From CAYQPF01 sp964419225 (lineage in GTDB: Bacteria > Cloacimonadota > Cloacimonadia > Cloacimonadales > CAYQPF01), in contig CAYQPF010000033.1 of the NCBI GenBank assembly GCA_964419225.1, positions 1 to 37,249 on the forward strand: 37,249 nt of DNA. The letters run 5' to 3'. Of the stretch, positions 1 through 8,612 are shown piece by piece (positions within the stretch are counted from its first letter, which is position 1; each line of letters opens with the position of its first letter). Made by a program: the position numbers and the translations under genes. The notes under the pieces were generated by a model that ran no database searches, was not told where the DNA came from, and was given only the letters and a program-made list of their open reading frames with translations.

Positions 1-965
1 CCGTATAAGACTCCAATTGTATCAATTTCTGAAGCCAGCCAAAGAGTTTCACTCATACTGTTTTTCCAGCGGAAAGCTGCAGGTATATAGAAAGTCGAGG
101 TTGTATCAGCATAAGGAGTTATAGCAACAATGTCTTCATCCTGTATAGTTACATTCATGCTGTCTGTACAATCGTTGACCGGATTAAGGTCACCTTCCAG
201 GACCACTTTCCCATAAATATGCATCTGACCTGCCAAAGTAGGTGCCCAATCCAAAACATGCACGTACTCTTCCCCTGATGCTAAAGGTACTCCGGGTATT
301 GCAGCCAACTCATTATTTGCCGTATCCAGCAATTTTACAGTATATGCAGTCTCAGGATTGTTTCCTGCATTTCTTACTGTCAGATGGTATTGGGATGATA
401 CTCCCTGTGTGGGGTAGATATTACCTGAAAGAGAAACAGCAGCCAGATCATGGGCAAACGCTCCCATGATCTGTACATTATAAATGTACCAAAAATTTAA
501 ATTAAAGGTTGTCCCACCATGACTGCGAAATTTCAATTGAACAGGTTGACCTTCATATGGCAATAAAGAAGTCACATAATTCTGTCCGCCATATGTACCC
601 CAATCATCATTATCATCTGTATTCCAAGACCATAAAACTGTCTCAATTTCCTCATGTATGATTATTATTTCCAATATTTCAGCATTATCAGTGGTATAAT
701 CATCGAAATACTGACTGATCACCAAGTCACCCACATTGATCGGCAGGTTTATTACTGGAGATACAGCAGACACATCATAGTTTGTAATTGCAGGACTCCA
801 ACTCAGTTTTAAGGCACCTTCAGTTATAGACCAGTTTTGCCCTAAAGTCCAAGTTCCGGGATTAGTTGCAAAAGTTTCTTCCCAGATAGCCGATTGAGCA
901 TTTAAATTGATAAACAAACTAATAAAAATAACAATTAAAACCACTAAAGGCATTCTTCTGTACAT
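1..965 (-). CDS. Secreted anchor-J/CARDB-like protein, 3' end outside window
   Basis: The frame opens with ATG at 965 behind a strong AGGAGG site and runs off the window edge, so only the first 321 residues are present. Residues 1-25 form a signal peptide (basic MYRRM, hydrophobic core, ending near LNAQS). Next comes a lectin-like 'choice-of-anchor J' type domain (starting WEETFAT, with the VSAVSPVINLP pattern). A CARDB/Ig-like beta domain follows, beginning near HDLAAVSLSG and containing YHLTVRNAGNNP. The last visible stretch (FRWKNSMSETLWLASEI) resembles a module common in large secreted proteins of Cloacimonadota-like genomes. It is probably a cell-surface or secreted adhesin or hydrolase; the catalytic or sorting part would lie outside the window. 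Exported status is clear; the specific function is unknown. Confidence 0.8.
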   Translation of the reverse strand, partial: MYRRMPLVVLIVIFISLFINLNAQSAIWEETFATNPGTWTLGQNWSITEGALKLSWSPAITNYDVSAVSPVINLPINVGDLVISQYFDDYTTDNAEILEIIIIHEEIETVLWSWNTDDNDDWGTYGGQNYVTSLLPYEGQPVQLKFRSHGGTTFNLNFWYIYNVQIMGAFAHDLAAVSLSGNIYPTQGVSSQYHLTVRNAGNNPETAYTVKLLDTANNELAAIPGVPLASGEEYVHVLDWAPTLAGQMHIYGKVVLEGDLNPVNDCTDSMNVTIQDEDIVAITPYADTTSTFYIPAAFRWKNSMSETLWLASEIDTIGVLY

Positions 966-1012
966 CGTCCCTCCTCATATATCAATTACTAATTCAGTTT
1001 TTAATATTATCA

Positions 1013-1041
1013 ATTTTAATTGTTTTGAATTAAGGTGTCAA
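1013..1041 (-). promoter_or_regulatory. Sigma-70-type promoter for the gene at 965
   Basis: On the minus strand, TTGACA (1041-1036) is followed after exactly 17 nt by TAAAAT (1018-1013). The predicted transcript start is near 1006, giving a leader of about 40 nt with AGGAGG before the ATG. The secreted gene at 965 therefore probably has its own promoter rather than relying only on read-through from the kinase operon. Confidence 0.6.
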
Positions 1042-1103
1042 TATTTATTAATTAAGGAGGGAACAAATGTAATAAAAATCTTAAAATATATCAGGGAAAC
1101 CTT

Positions 1104-2966
1104 TTAATCTTCCTGAACAATTGGCAGATAGATCAGAAACTCTGTGCCATAATCAACCATGGATTTGACTTCGATTATACCGTGATGCAAATCAACAAGT
1201 CTTTTAACAATTGATAGTCCCAATCCTGTGGAGACTTCTCCTGCGGTTCCTTTGCGGCCAACTTTAGTGAATCTGTCAAAAATATAGGGAAGTTTGTCTT
1301 CCGGAATACCTATTCCATTGTCTTTGATCGATATACAGCAGTGTTTTTGGGCATTTAATTCGACAACTTGCGTAGCAACGATTATTTTCCCGTTCTTGTG
1401 AGTAAACTTTATGGCATTCCCGGTCAAATTATTCAGAATTTGCCAGAATCTGTCATTGTTTAATAAGACTAAAACAGGTTCAGGACAGTAGTAAAACTCA
1501 CAATTTATACCCTTATGTGAAGACAGAATTTTCAAATTTGTCTCAAACAAACTAAGTATTTGATTAAGATCACATGAGACCAAATCTAATTCATAATCAT
1601 AACTGTCCAGTTTATTGGCATCAAGAATATCATTAACCAGTTCCAAAGCCCTTAAACTACTGTCATTGATCACATTAAGGTATTTATTGAGTTTTTCATT
1701 TAACTGGAGAGCTTTGATCTGTTCAACCGAGGTTTTAATGCCTCCAATTGTATTCTTGAGATCCTTGGAAACTATGTTTAGAATGGCATCTTTAGAATTA
1801 TTGATCTCTTCCAGTTCCTGCTTTTGCAGTTCAATCTTGTTATTTGATTTAATGAGTTCGTCATTCTTTTGTCTGTACAATTCTGCATCTCTCTTTTGCT
1901 GTTCATATTTAAAATTGGATTCAATATAAGCAGTTTGCAGGGAAAGATTTTCATGAAAAACCCGATGTTTTATTTCGTTTTCTTTTTTCAGAAATTTGAC
2001 AGCATTCTCAAAATCAGCATGTGCTTCAAAGAAATTTCCTAAACTATGATAGATTGTGATTATAGTGTCATTATCATCAATATAATCCATATACTTCAAA
2101 GTTTTATCATAATATTCTCTTGCTTCTGCGTGCATTTCGGATTTTTGATAAATGAAACCGATATTTTTATAATACAAGGCCAGGAGTGGTTTATAATCTG
2201 CATTTTCTGCATAATTGATAGCTTTTAAATATAATTGGATCGCTTCACCATAATATTCCTGATCAAGATAAGCATCGCCCAGATTCCCGATATTTACAGA
2301 GCGTTGATAACTATTACCCAACTTTTTATTGATACGTTCAGCTCTTTTCAGATAGCCCTTAGCTAAGGCAAAATCTTTTTTCAGTCTGTACAAACAGCCT
2401 AAATTGTTATAAGCATTAGCGATTTCCTGGTGGGTTTGTCTTAATTTTAATTTGATTTTCAGAGCTTTTTTGGAATATTCCAAGGACTTATCCAAGTCTC
2501 CCACGCTTTTATAGATTGTAGCAACTGAATTAAAGGATCTACTTAGTAAAAGATTATTTGGTCTTTTTTGTGCTAATTCAATAACTTCGAACATCAGATC
2601 CAGAGCATCATCATATTTTCCGAATTTTGCGAGTACTATGCTTAAATTGTTAAGAACTTCAACTTTCAGATCAAATTTAAAACAATCCTGAAGTAATTCT
2701 CTGGCTATATTCAAGACCTGAGTAGCTCTGATATAACTGCCTTGCAGAGTATAGATAACTCCCTGATTATTATATGCTTCTATGATTCCAAAAGTATAAT
2801 TCGCCCGGACAGATTCTTCTAAAAGATATGTTGAAAAATCCATAGCAAGGCTGTAATTGTTTAAATTGCAATAAGCTTTACAAATCAAATCTGCATACTT
2901 TATTTTATCCAGTGATTTTTCAGACTGATTAAAAGATAGGATCAACTGGTTAATTTGATTATTCAT
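1104..2966 (-). CDS. TPR-histidine kinase paralogue lacking the phospho-acceptor His (pseudokinase)
   Basis: About 620 residues. Residues 1-340 are tetratricopeptide repeats, followed by a coiled-coil linker (about 350-390), a DHp-like helix pair and a HATPase_c domain. The DHp motif reads NIVSKDLKN, so position 401 is Lys (AAG) where histidine kinases carry the phosphorylated His. The ATP-binding motifs are kept: an N box (NLTGNAIKFT), G1 (DNGIGIP) and G2 (TGLGLSIV). No signal peptide or membrane segment is visible, so it should be cytoplasmic. The ATG at 2966 is preferred over a TTG at 3002: it has GAGGGTGG upstream, overlaps the previous stop by 8 nt, and places residue 401 exactly opposite His401 of the upstream paralogue. 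Likely an ATP-binding partner or regulator of that kinase (inference). No response regulator is adjacent. Confidence 0.85.
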   Translation of the reverse strand: MNNQINQLILSFNQSEKSLDKIKYADLICKAYCNLNNYSLAMDFSTYLLEESVRANYTFGIIEAYNNQGVIYTLQGSYIRATQVLNIARELLQDCFKFDLKVEVLNNLSIVLAKFGKYDDALDLMFEVIELAQKRPNNLLLSRSFNSVATIYKSVGDLDKSLEYSKKALKIKLKLRQTHQEIANAYNNLGCLYRLKKDFALAKGYLKRAERINKKLGNSYQRSVNIGNLGDAYLDQEYYGEAIQLYLKAINYAENADYKPLLALYYKNIGFIYQKSEMHAEAREYYDKTLKYMDYIDDNDTIITIYHSLGNFFEAHADFENAVKFLKKENEIKHRVFHENLSLQTAYIESNFKYEQQKRDAELYRQKNDELIKSNNKIELQKQELEEINNSKDAILNIVSKDLKNTIGGIKTSVEQIKALQLNEKLNKYLNVINDSSLRALELVNDILDANKLDSYDYELDLVSCDLNQILSLFETNLKILSSHKGINCEFYYCPEPVLVLLNNDRFWQILNNLTGNAIKFTHKNGKIIVATQVVELNAQKHCCISIKDNGIGIPEDKLPYIFDRFTKVGRKGTAGEVSTGLGLSIVKRLVDLHHGIIEVKSMVDYGTEFLIYLPIVQED

Positions 2967-4836
2967 TAGTTTGTCCCACCCTCGATGACAAGGGGAAATC
3001 AATATAAAAAATTGTTCCTACATTAACTGTACTATCGATGGTAATTTCAGCATTATGTAAATCAGCAATCTTCTTAACAATGGAAAGTCCCAAACCTGTT
3101 GATTCTTCGCCTTCAGTTCCACGTCTGCTGGCTTTAGTAAACTTTGTAAAGAGGTTCTGTCTGAGTTCTTCCGGAATTCCAATCCCAAAATCTCTGACAA
3201 ATATACGGCAATAATGTTTATTATACTTTATAGTTTTTTGAAATCCTACCTGGATTGTTTTGCCACGCTCTGAAAACTTAACAGAATTCGTAACCAAATT
3301 CAGCATTATCTGACGAAATCTGTCGGAGTTAACCTGAATATAGCAATTCATCTCAACAGGTAAGTATTCAATTGATATGTTTTTGGTCAAAGACAATTGT
3401 TTTAACAAGGGAAGAATTTCGGTAAATAAGCCATGTAGATTATTCTCATTAAGTTCCAACTCAAAATTCTGCAGTTCAAGTTTATGTGCTTCCAATATAT
3501 CATTTACAAGATCAACAGCTATCTTAGTATAACCCTTTATGATGTTCAAATAAATACTTGCTTCTCCAGTAGGATTAAGTTTATCAATAATCTCTGTTGC
3601 TGTCAAAATTCCTGCAATTGCATTTTTCAGGTCATGAGATACAATATTTAAAATAATATCTTTGGAATTACTAAGTGATTCCAAATCTTTATTCTGACTG
3701 GCAATCAGCTGATTAAAAGTATCCAAAGCCTCATTTTTTTGCTTATAGATTTCTGCTTCACGTCTTTTCTTCTCAAATTCCTGTTTGGAGTGCAATAAAG
3801 CAATTTCATTTGATATTTCGCTGGTATAAATACGGTTTCTGATCTCAAACAATTTTTTATAATAGATGTAAGATAATTCAAACTCCTTTTCTTGTTCGAA
3901 AAAGCTTGCGGCTTCGGCATAAAGAGTTTCCAGCATAGCTTCATTATCCATGTCTTTTGCTAAATCCAGAGAAATCTGGAAACACTCTCTTGCAAGATTT
4001 TTATGTTCTTTCAAATTATAAATTATACCCATATTAATTAAGGCAGTAATAACTCCATTCTTACGGTTTATTTTGGCACAGATTTTAAAAGCTTTCAGGG
4101 AATAGATAATAGATTCATCGTATTTCTTGATTTTAAACAACAAATTAGCATAGTTGTTATATGCTATTGATAATAATTTATGGTTCTTTGTTTCTTCCCA
4201 GATTTTGAGTGCTTTTTTATAATATCCTTTAGAAAGGGTTAAATTGTCCATCAAGTTATAGACGTTGGCAAAATTGAAAAATACATCACTCATTTCCTGC
4301 AAGGTCATTTCCTTATGTAAGTGATAATTTTGCTTAGCGTATTCCAATGCTTTGGGAAAGTTTTGGATCTTTCTGAAGACAGCAGATAAATTATTCAGGA
4401 TTCTCATTTCTTTGGTTTTTTGTCCTGTCCTCTGGGCAATATCCAAGGCTTTATAAAAGTTTTCAAAACTTGTATAAAAGTTTCCCAGATGTCCATCTAC
4501 AGAACCTAAAGAAATCAGAAGGTCTATGTTTGGTTCCGGGTTGTCTTTTGCATAATATTCCTCAGCTTTGAGGAAATAATCTTTACTTAAATTGTTCTCA
4601 CCTATTCCAAAATAGCTCATTCCTATAACATGATAGGCTAAGGCTATATCTTTGAAATGGTCTGTTTCCAGAACATTCTCCAAGGCTGCAAAGGCATAGG
4701 AACGGGTTTTACTGTAATCACAGAGCTTATAATACTCAACAGCGATCTTGTACTGGATCTTTGCTTTTGCTTCCGGAACACTAATATTGTCCAATTCTCT
4801 GAGCAGGTTTTCCAGTGCTATTGTTTCTTTGACCAC
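2959..4836 (-). CDS. Cytoplasmic TPR-sensor histidine kinase
   Basis: 625 residues with the same layout as its downstream paralogue: TPR units over about residues 20-345, a charged coiled coil (KQEFEKKRREAEIYKQKNEAL), HisKA with an intact H-box (NIVSHDLKN, His401), then HATPase_c with N box (NLVTNSVKFS), G1 (DFGIGIP) and G2 (TGLGLSIV). It should autophosphorylate on His401 and pass phosphate to a receiver not seen in this window. The TPRs, rather than a membrane sensor, probably detect a protein or peptide partner. The start is GTG, beginning 2 nt after the glycosyltransferase stop, with a weak GG-containing site inside the previous gene; no better ATG lies nearby. Operon position links it to cell-wall synthesis genes. 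Confidence 0.88.
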   Translation of the reverse strand: MVKETIALENLLRELDNISVPEAKAKIQYKIAVEYYKLCDYSKTRSYAFAALENVLETDHFKDIALAYHVIGMSYFGIGENNLSKDYFLKAEEYYAKDNPEPNIDLLISLGSVDGHLGNFYTSFENFYKALDIAQRTGQKTKEMRILNNLSAVFRKIQNFPKALEYAKQNYHLHKEMTLQEMSDVFFNFANVYNLMDNLTLSKGYYKKALKIWEETKNHKLLSIAYNNYANLLFKIKKYDESIIYSLKAFKICAKINRKNGVITALINMGIIYNLKEHKNLARECFQISLDLAKDMDNEAMLETLYAEAASFFEQEKEFELSYIYYKKLFEIRNRIYTSEISNEIALLHSKQEFEKKRREAEIYKQKNEALDTFNQLIASQNKDLESLSNSKDIILNIVSHDLKNAIAGILTATEIIDKLNPTGEASIYLNIIKGYTKIAVDLVNDILEAHKLELQNFELELNENNLHGLFTEILPLLKQLSLTKNISIEYLPVEMNCYIQVNSDRFRQIMLNLVTNSVKFSERGKTIQVGFQKTIKYNKHYCRIFVRDFGIGIPEELRQNLFTKFTKASRRGTEGEESTGLGLSIVKKIADLHNAEITIDSTVNVGTIFYIDFPLSSRVGQTNE

Positions 4837-4838
4837 TT

Positions 4839-5978
4839 CTATTTAACCTTTTTTTTCCATTGAAAAAAGTTAAGTTGGCCTAATATCCCTACTACACATA
4901 AATATATTGGTTGAAAGATAAAGAATAGCGGGAAAAAATATCTTCTTTTAGGATCTGATTGAAAAACCTGATATACTTTGTTCATATAGATCAAATCATT
5001 AAAAAATTTAATTAAAAGTATGACTATTGCATAGCCCGGTGCTTTATAAAGAAGATAAAAAATGCTTAGAAGTAAAATAAATAATGTACTCAGATATAAA
5101 AACATTTCCAGATTAAGAAAAACCTGCCATTTCATGTTTGAAGCCCAACGCGAACGTTGATTCACCAAACTCTTCAAACTGCCTATAGGCCGTGTTAAGA
5201 CAAAAGAAGAAGGTTCAAAATTAAACACTATTTTCTTACCTGATTTGCGAAATAACTGCATTAAATTTACATCATCACCAGATAACAGATGCTTAATTTT
5301 CTCCAAACCTCCAACTTCCCGATAATCAGACTTACGATATGCCAGATTTTGCCCGGAACAGGAAAAATACTTCTTGGCACAAATTGCTCCCGCAGCGGCA
5401 CCAAACAACTGCAGGCAGTCAAAATATTCATACTTTTGCACAAAAGCTGTTTTATTCCAATCCTTCACCCAGGTTGTTGATAAACCAACAATAAAGTCAG
5501 CTCCTTTTTCAAAAGAATTAACCATACTGTTTATCCAGTTCGGTGTTACCAGGCAATCGCCATCTGTTAAAAGGATGTATTCATTCTTACTTAGATTTAT
5601 CGCCTGAATCAGGGCATTCTTCTTATATGAGATCACTTTATCTCTGTCTGTCACCTGATGATAGACTAAACCCGGAAAGTTATTCTGATAATCTTTGATG
5701 ATTTTGGCAGTATCGTCTGTAGATGCATCATCTGCTATTATTACCTCATACTTATCTGCAGGATAACTCTGACTCATAAGGCAGGTAAGTAATTGGGGCA
5801 GGTTCCTGGCTTCATTCCTGGCAGCTATGATTACAGAAACTGCAGGAAGACTTGCTTTTTTGACGAGAATTTCCGGCTTCCTGTTCTTCAATCCCTGATA
5901 AAACAGCCAAGTGTAATACAAATAAACCAGTAAGCACACACCTGAACCTATTAGCACATAATCAGTATAAACATTCAT
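4839..5978 (-). CDS. Membrane GT2-family glycosyltransferase
   Basis: 379 residues. One N-terminal membrane helix (about 8-28) leads into a family-2 glycosyltransferase domain: VSVIIAARNE nucleotide-binding start, ADDASTDDT, the LTDGDC metal-binding DxD-type motif, the SGDD acceptor-site acid and QRSRWA corresponding to the (Q/R)xxRW motif. Two to three C-terminal helices follow (about 290-370). This is the topology of processive or lipid-linked GT2 enzymes, which use a nucleotide sugar on the cytoplasmic face to build an envelope glycan or glycolipid. Sugar and product cannot be told from sequence. It starts 2 nt after the penicillin-binding protein stop and ends 2 nt before the kinase, so it is co-transcribed with both. 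Confidence 0.88.
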   Translation of the reverse strand: MNVYTDYVLIGSGVCLLVYLYYTWLFYQGLKNRKPEILVKKASLPAVSVIIAARNEARNLPQLLTCLMSQSYPADKYEVIIADDASTDDTAKIIKDYQNNFPGLVYHQVTDRDKVISYKKNALIQAINLSKNEYILLTDGDCLVTPNWINSMVNSFEKGADFIVGLSTTWVKDWNKTAFVQKYEYFDCLQLFGAAAGAICAKKYFSCSGQNLAYRKSDYREVGGLEKIKHLLSGDDVNLMQLFRKSGKKIVFNFEPSSFVLTRPIGSLKSLVNQRSRWASNMKWQVFLNLEMFLYLSTLFILLLSIFYLLYKAPGYAIVILLIKFFNDLIYMNKVYQVFQSDPKRRYFFPLFFIFQPIYLCVVGILGQLNFFQWKKKVK

Positions 5979-5980
5979 AT

Positions 5981-8068
5981 TTAATTCTTAATTTGAATAA
6001 TAAATTTAGACTTATTGTTGGTTCGGTAATGAGTTGGATAAAAATTGTAAGCAGTGGAATCCGAGGATGAGGTGGGCTGTGTTCCATCAATAAAGTACTC
6101 CTGCATAATATTTCCGCCACTCGCATAATGTCCGGTTTGTCTGTTTATAGTTGTCGTTACTAAACCTTCCGGTTTAACAAAAGTATAATCAGAAGCCTCT
6201 TTTCTTCTTGTATATTGCATCACAGCTTTATTCATAACTGCAGACCACACAGGTGCCGCTACTGCTGAACCTGTCTGTCGATTACCCATGGGTTTATTAT
6301 CATCAAAACCTACCCAAATCCCGGTTACTAACTTCCGGTTAAACCCGATAAACCAGGCATCCCGATAATCGTCTGTTGTTCCGGTTTTGCCTGCTGCCGG
6401 TAAATGATAGCCAAAGGACCTTACTACATTTCCAGTCCCTTCATTCACCACAGTTTCGAGCATACTCGTCATTAAGTATGCTATCCTGGGATCCACCACC
6501 CGGATTTTCTCAGGTACTGGTCTTTCTAAAACATTGCCCAGCTTGTCTTCCACCCGGCTGGCATAGATTGGCTTCACCCTTTCTCCATTATTGGGGAAAG
6601 TCGTAAAGGCCGTGATCAATTCATAAGGAATAACTTCACACGTACCCACTGCAAGCGAATAAACAGGCAGGAACTTTGTTGTTAAACCAAAATTCTTAGC
6701 AGTAGTTACTACAGACGATGGACCAATATCCAGAATAGTTTTAATCGCATAAACATTTTGCGATCTCTTTATTGCGTCTCTTAGTCTGGTATATCCATAA
6801 TAATGATTATCATTATTTTTTGGCTCCCAAAACACCGTATCACTCTGCGTAAATATTATGGGTTGATCCTTGATTACAGTCGCGGTAGTAAATCCTTTTT
6901 CCAGAGCTGCTGTATAAAGGATCGGTTTGAAAACAGAACCTGGTTGCCGTTTAGCCTGCATTATCCGGTTGTATTTGCTGTGACTAAAATTTCTGCCCCC
7001 AATCAATATGCGGACATAACCGGTTTCAGGTTCAATAGCATAGATCCCGCCTTGCAGATAAGGTGTAAAAATATTGGATTTCTCCCGGTGAAAATCTTTT
7101 AATTTAAAATCATAATCATAAATATCTTCCAATCTGGATAAATGTTGAGTCAGAATTGAATCAGCATAAATCTGCAAATCCATATCCACAGTTGCATAGA
7201 TTTTCAGTCCCCCGGAAAAGACCCGCTCTGTCCCATATTTTCTTTCCATTTGCTGACGCAAATAATCAATGAAATAATTGCTTTTTTCTTTTTTGCTTGT
7301 TTCTTTAGACTGACTTATAGCAATCTGCGATTCCAATGCTTCTGAATATTCTTCTTCTGTAATCATTTTCTTATTAAGCAATTTGTTAAGAACCAGATTT
7401 CTCCTTTTGATAGCTCTTTCCGGATGGTTGAGGGGTGAATAATACTCCGGTCTCTGAATCATACCTACCAACAGAGCTGATTCTCCAATGGTTAATTCAC
7501 TTGCCTTTTTACTGAAATATCTTAGTGACGCAGCCTCAACCCCGTATATTCCGTTTCCCCAATAGATCTTGTTTAAATAAATCTCCAGAATCTCATTCTT
7601 GGAAAAATTCTTCTCTATCATCACAGAAAGCATGGCCTCTTTGATCTTCCGGGGCATTTTCTTATCTGCAGATAAAAACATATTTCTGGCTAATTGTTGT
7701 GAAATCGTCGAAGCACCCTGAGCAAAATCCATCCGCTGTACATCCACAAAAACTGCTCTTAAAGTACCCAGCATGTCCATGCCCCAATGCTTATAAAAAT
7801 CCTCATCCTCAATCGTGATTACTGCTTTGATCAAATGGTCCGGTAAATCGTTATAAGCTGTCAATTTCCTGTATTCATATGCAAAAATATGAATCAACTT
7901 GTTATTGGCATCATACACTTCTGAACCTGCACTTACCTGATAATGCTGTAACTCACTCAAAGGCGGTAACTCCCGACTGTAATACCAAAAAATACCGCTG
8001 ATGATTCCAAATACCAAAATACTTATCATAAACATTTTATTCAGATATTTCCAAATTAAAGATTTCAT
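5981..8068 (-). CDS. mrcA: Class A penicillin-binding protein 1A (transglycosylase/transpeptidase)
   Basis: 695 residues with one N-terminal membrane anchor (about 10-30). The GT51 glycosyltransferase domain (about 50-225) has the catalytic EDEDFYKHWG (Glu87), GASTISQQLARN and the KIKEAMLSVMIEKNFSKNEI region. The transpeptidase domain holds the SxxK motif SVFK (Ser378), SQN (436-438) and KTG (561-563). All catalytic motifs are present, so it should polymerise lipid II and cross-link peptidoglycan on the periplasmic side. The length is normal for a compact PBP1A without the long OB-fold insertion of gammaproteobacteria. The ATG start is clear. It follows the Gx-type membrane protein by 10 nt and precedes the GT2 gene by 2 nt. 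The gene symbol is by family, not by proven orthology. Confidence 0.95.
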   Translation of the reverse strand: MKSLIWKYLNKMFMISILVFGIISGIFWYYSRELPPLSELQHYQVSAGSEVYDANNKLIHIFAYEYRKLTAYNDLPDHLIKAVITIEDEDFYKHWGMDMLGTLRAVFVDVQRMDFAQGASTISQQLARNMFLSADKKMPRKIKEAMLSVMIEKNFSKNEILEIYLNKIYWGNGIYGVEAASLRYFSKKASELTIGESALLVGMIQRPEYYSPLNHPERAIKRRNLVLNKLLNKKMITEEEYSEALESQIAISQSKETSKKEKSNYFIDYLRQQMERKYGTERVFSGGLKIYATVDMDLQIYADSILTQHLSRLEDIYDYDFKLKDFHREKSNIFTPYLQGGIYAIEPETGYVRILIGGRNFSHSKYNRIMQAKRQPGSVFKPILYTAALEKGFTTATVIKDQPIIFTQSDTVFWEPKNNDNHYYGYTRLRDAIKRSQNVYAIKTILDIGPSSVVTTAKNFGLTTKFLPVYSLAVGTCEVIPYELITAFTTFPNNGERVKPIYASRVEDKLGNVLERPVPEKIRVVDPRIAYLMTSMLETVVNEGTGNVVRSFGYHLPAAGKTGTTDDYRDAWFIGFNRKLVTGIWVGFDDNKPMGNRQTGSAVAAPVWSAVMNKAVMQYTRRKEASDYTFVKPEGLVTTTINRQTGHYASGGNIMQEYFIDGTQPTSSSDSTAYNFYPTHYRTNNKSKFIIQIKN

Positions 8069-8078
8069 AACATTCCTT

Positions 8079-8612
8079 TTACATTTTCCTAAGCATGATT
8101 GTACACAAATATCCCATGATCATACCTGTAAGTAATCCAAGCAAAATCAGGATTGGAGTCAAATAAAATATTTCATTTTCTTTAATTAGAACAAACCTGA
8201 CGACAATTATCTGAGTTAAATTGTGAAAAACAGCTCCCAGGATGCTGATTCCGATAGGACTGAACTTCAGTTTTGTTTTAAGAAATAACACCATTACCAA
8301 AAAAGCAATGAGGCTTCCGCTTATTGACATCAAAGCCGTTGGACTCAGCAGCGTCCCTGTAAAAAAACCGCCTATCAGAGTTTTACTGATAACTACTATC
8401 AGAGCTTCTTTATAAGAATTACAATAAAGTAAAAATAAAACAACAATATTAGCTAAACCTAATCTGAAAAATGGGTAGGGTTTGGGAATATAGCTTTCAA
8501 ATGTGTATAAAGTTACTGCTATTGCCGTCATAAGTCCCAGATAAATGATTTTTTCCTCTTTGCTCTTAAACAAATTCTCAGAAAACTTTGTACTTAAAGC
8601 TTGCCTTTCCAA
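8079..8612 (-). CDS. Gx transporter / HepS component I-like membrane protein
   Basis: 177 residues, mostly hydrophobic, with about five membrane helices. The pattern IIYLGLMTAIAVTLYTFESYIP...FRLGLANIVVLFLLY is typical of the Gx transporter family, historically annotated as heptaprenyl diphosphate synthase component I. Members resemble ECF-type substrate-binding membrane proteins; their substrate is not settled and is not visible here. The start is uncertain: TTG at 8612 overlaps the upstream gene by 19 nt and has an AGAAGGGA site, and another in-frame TTG lies 13 codons later; there is no ATG before the first helix. It sits between an exported TPR protein and PBP1A in one operon, which would suit an envelope or isoprenoid link (inference). 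Confidence 0.75.
   Translation of the reverse strand: MERQALSTKFSENLFKSKEEKIIYLGLMTAIAVTLYTFESYIPKPYPFFRLGLANIVVLFLLYCNSYKEALIVVISKTLIGGFFTGTLLSPTALMSISGSLIAFLVMVLFLKTKLKFSPIGISILGAVFHNLTQIIVVRFVLIKENEIFYLTPILILLGLLTGMIMGYLCTIMLRKM

Noticed and set aside
2967..3002. TTG start giving a 632-residue kinase
   Set aside because: ATG at 2966 has a ribosome site, couples with the previous stop and aligns residue by residue with the paralogue.
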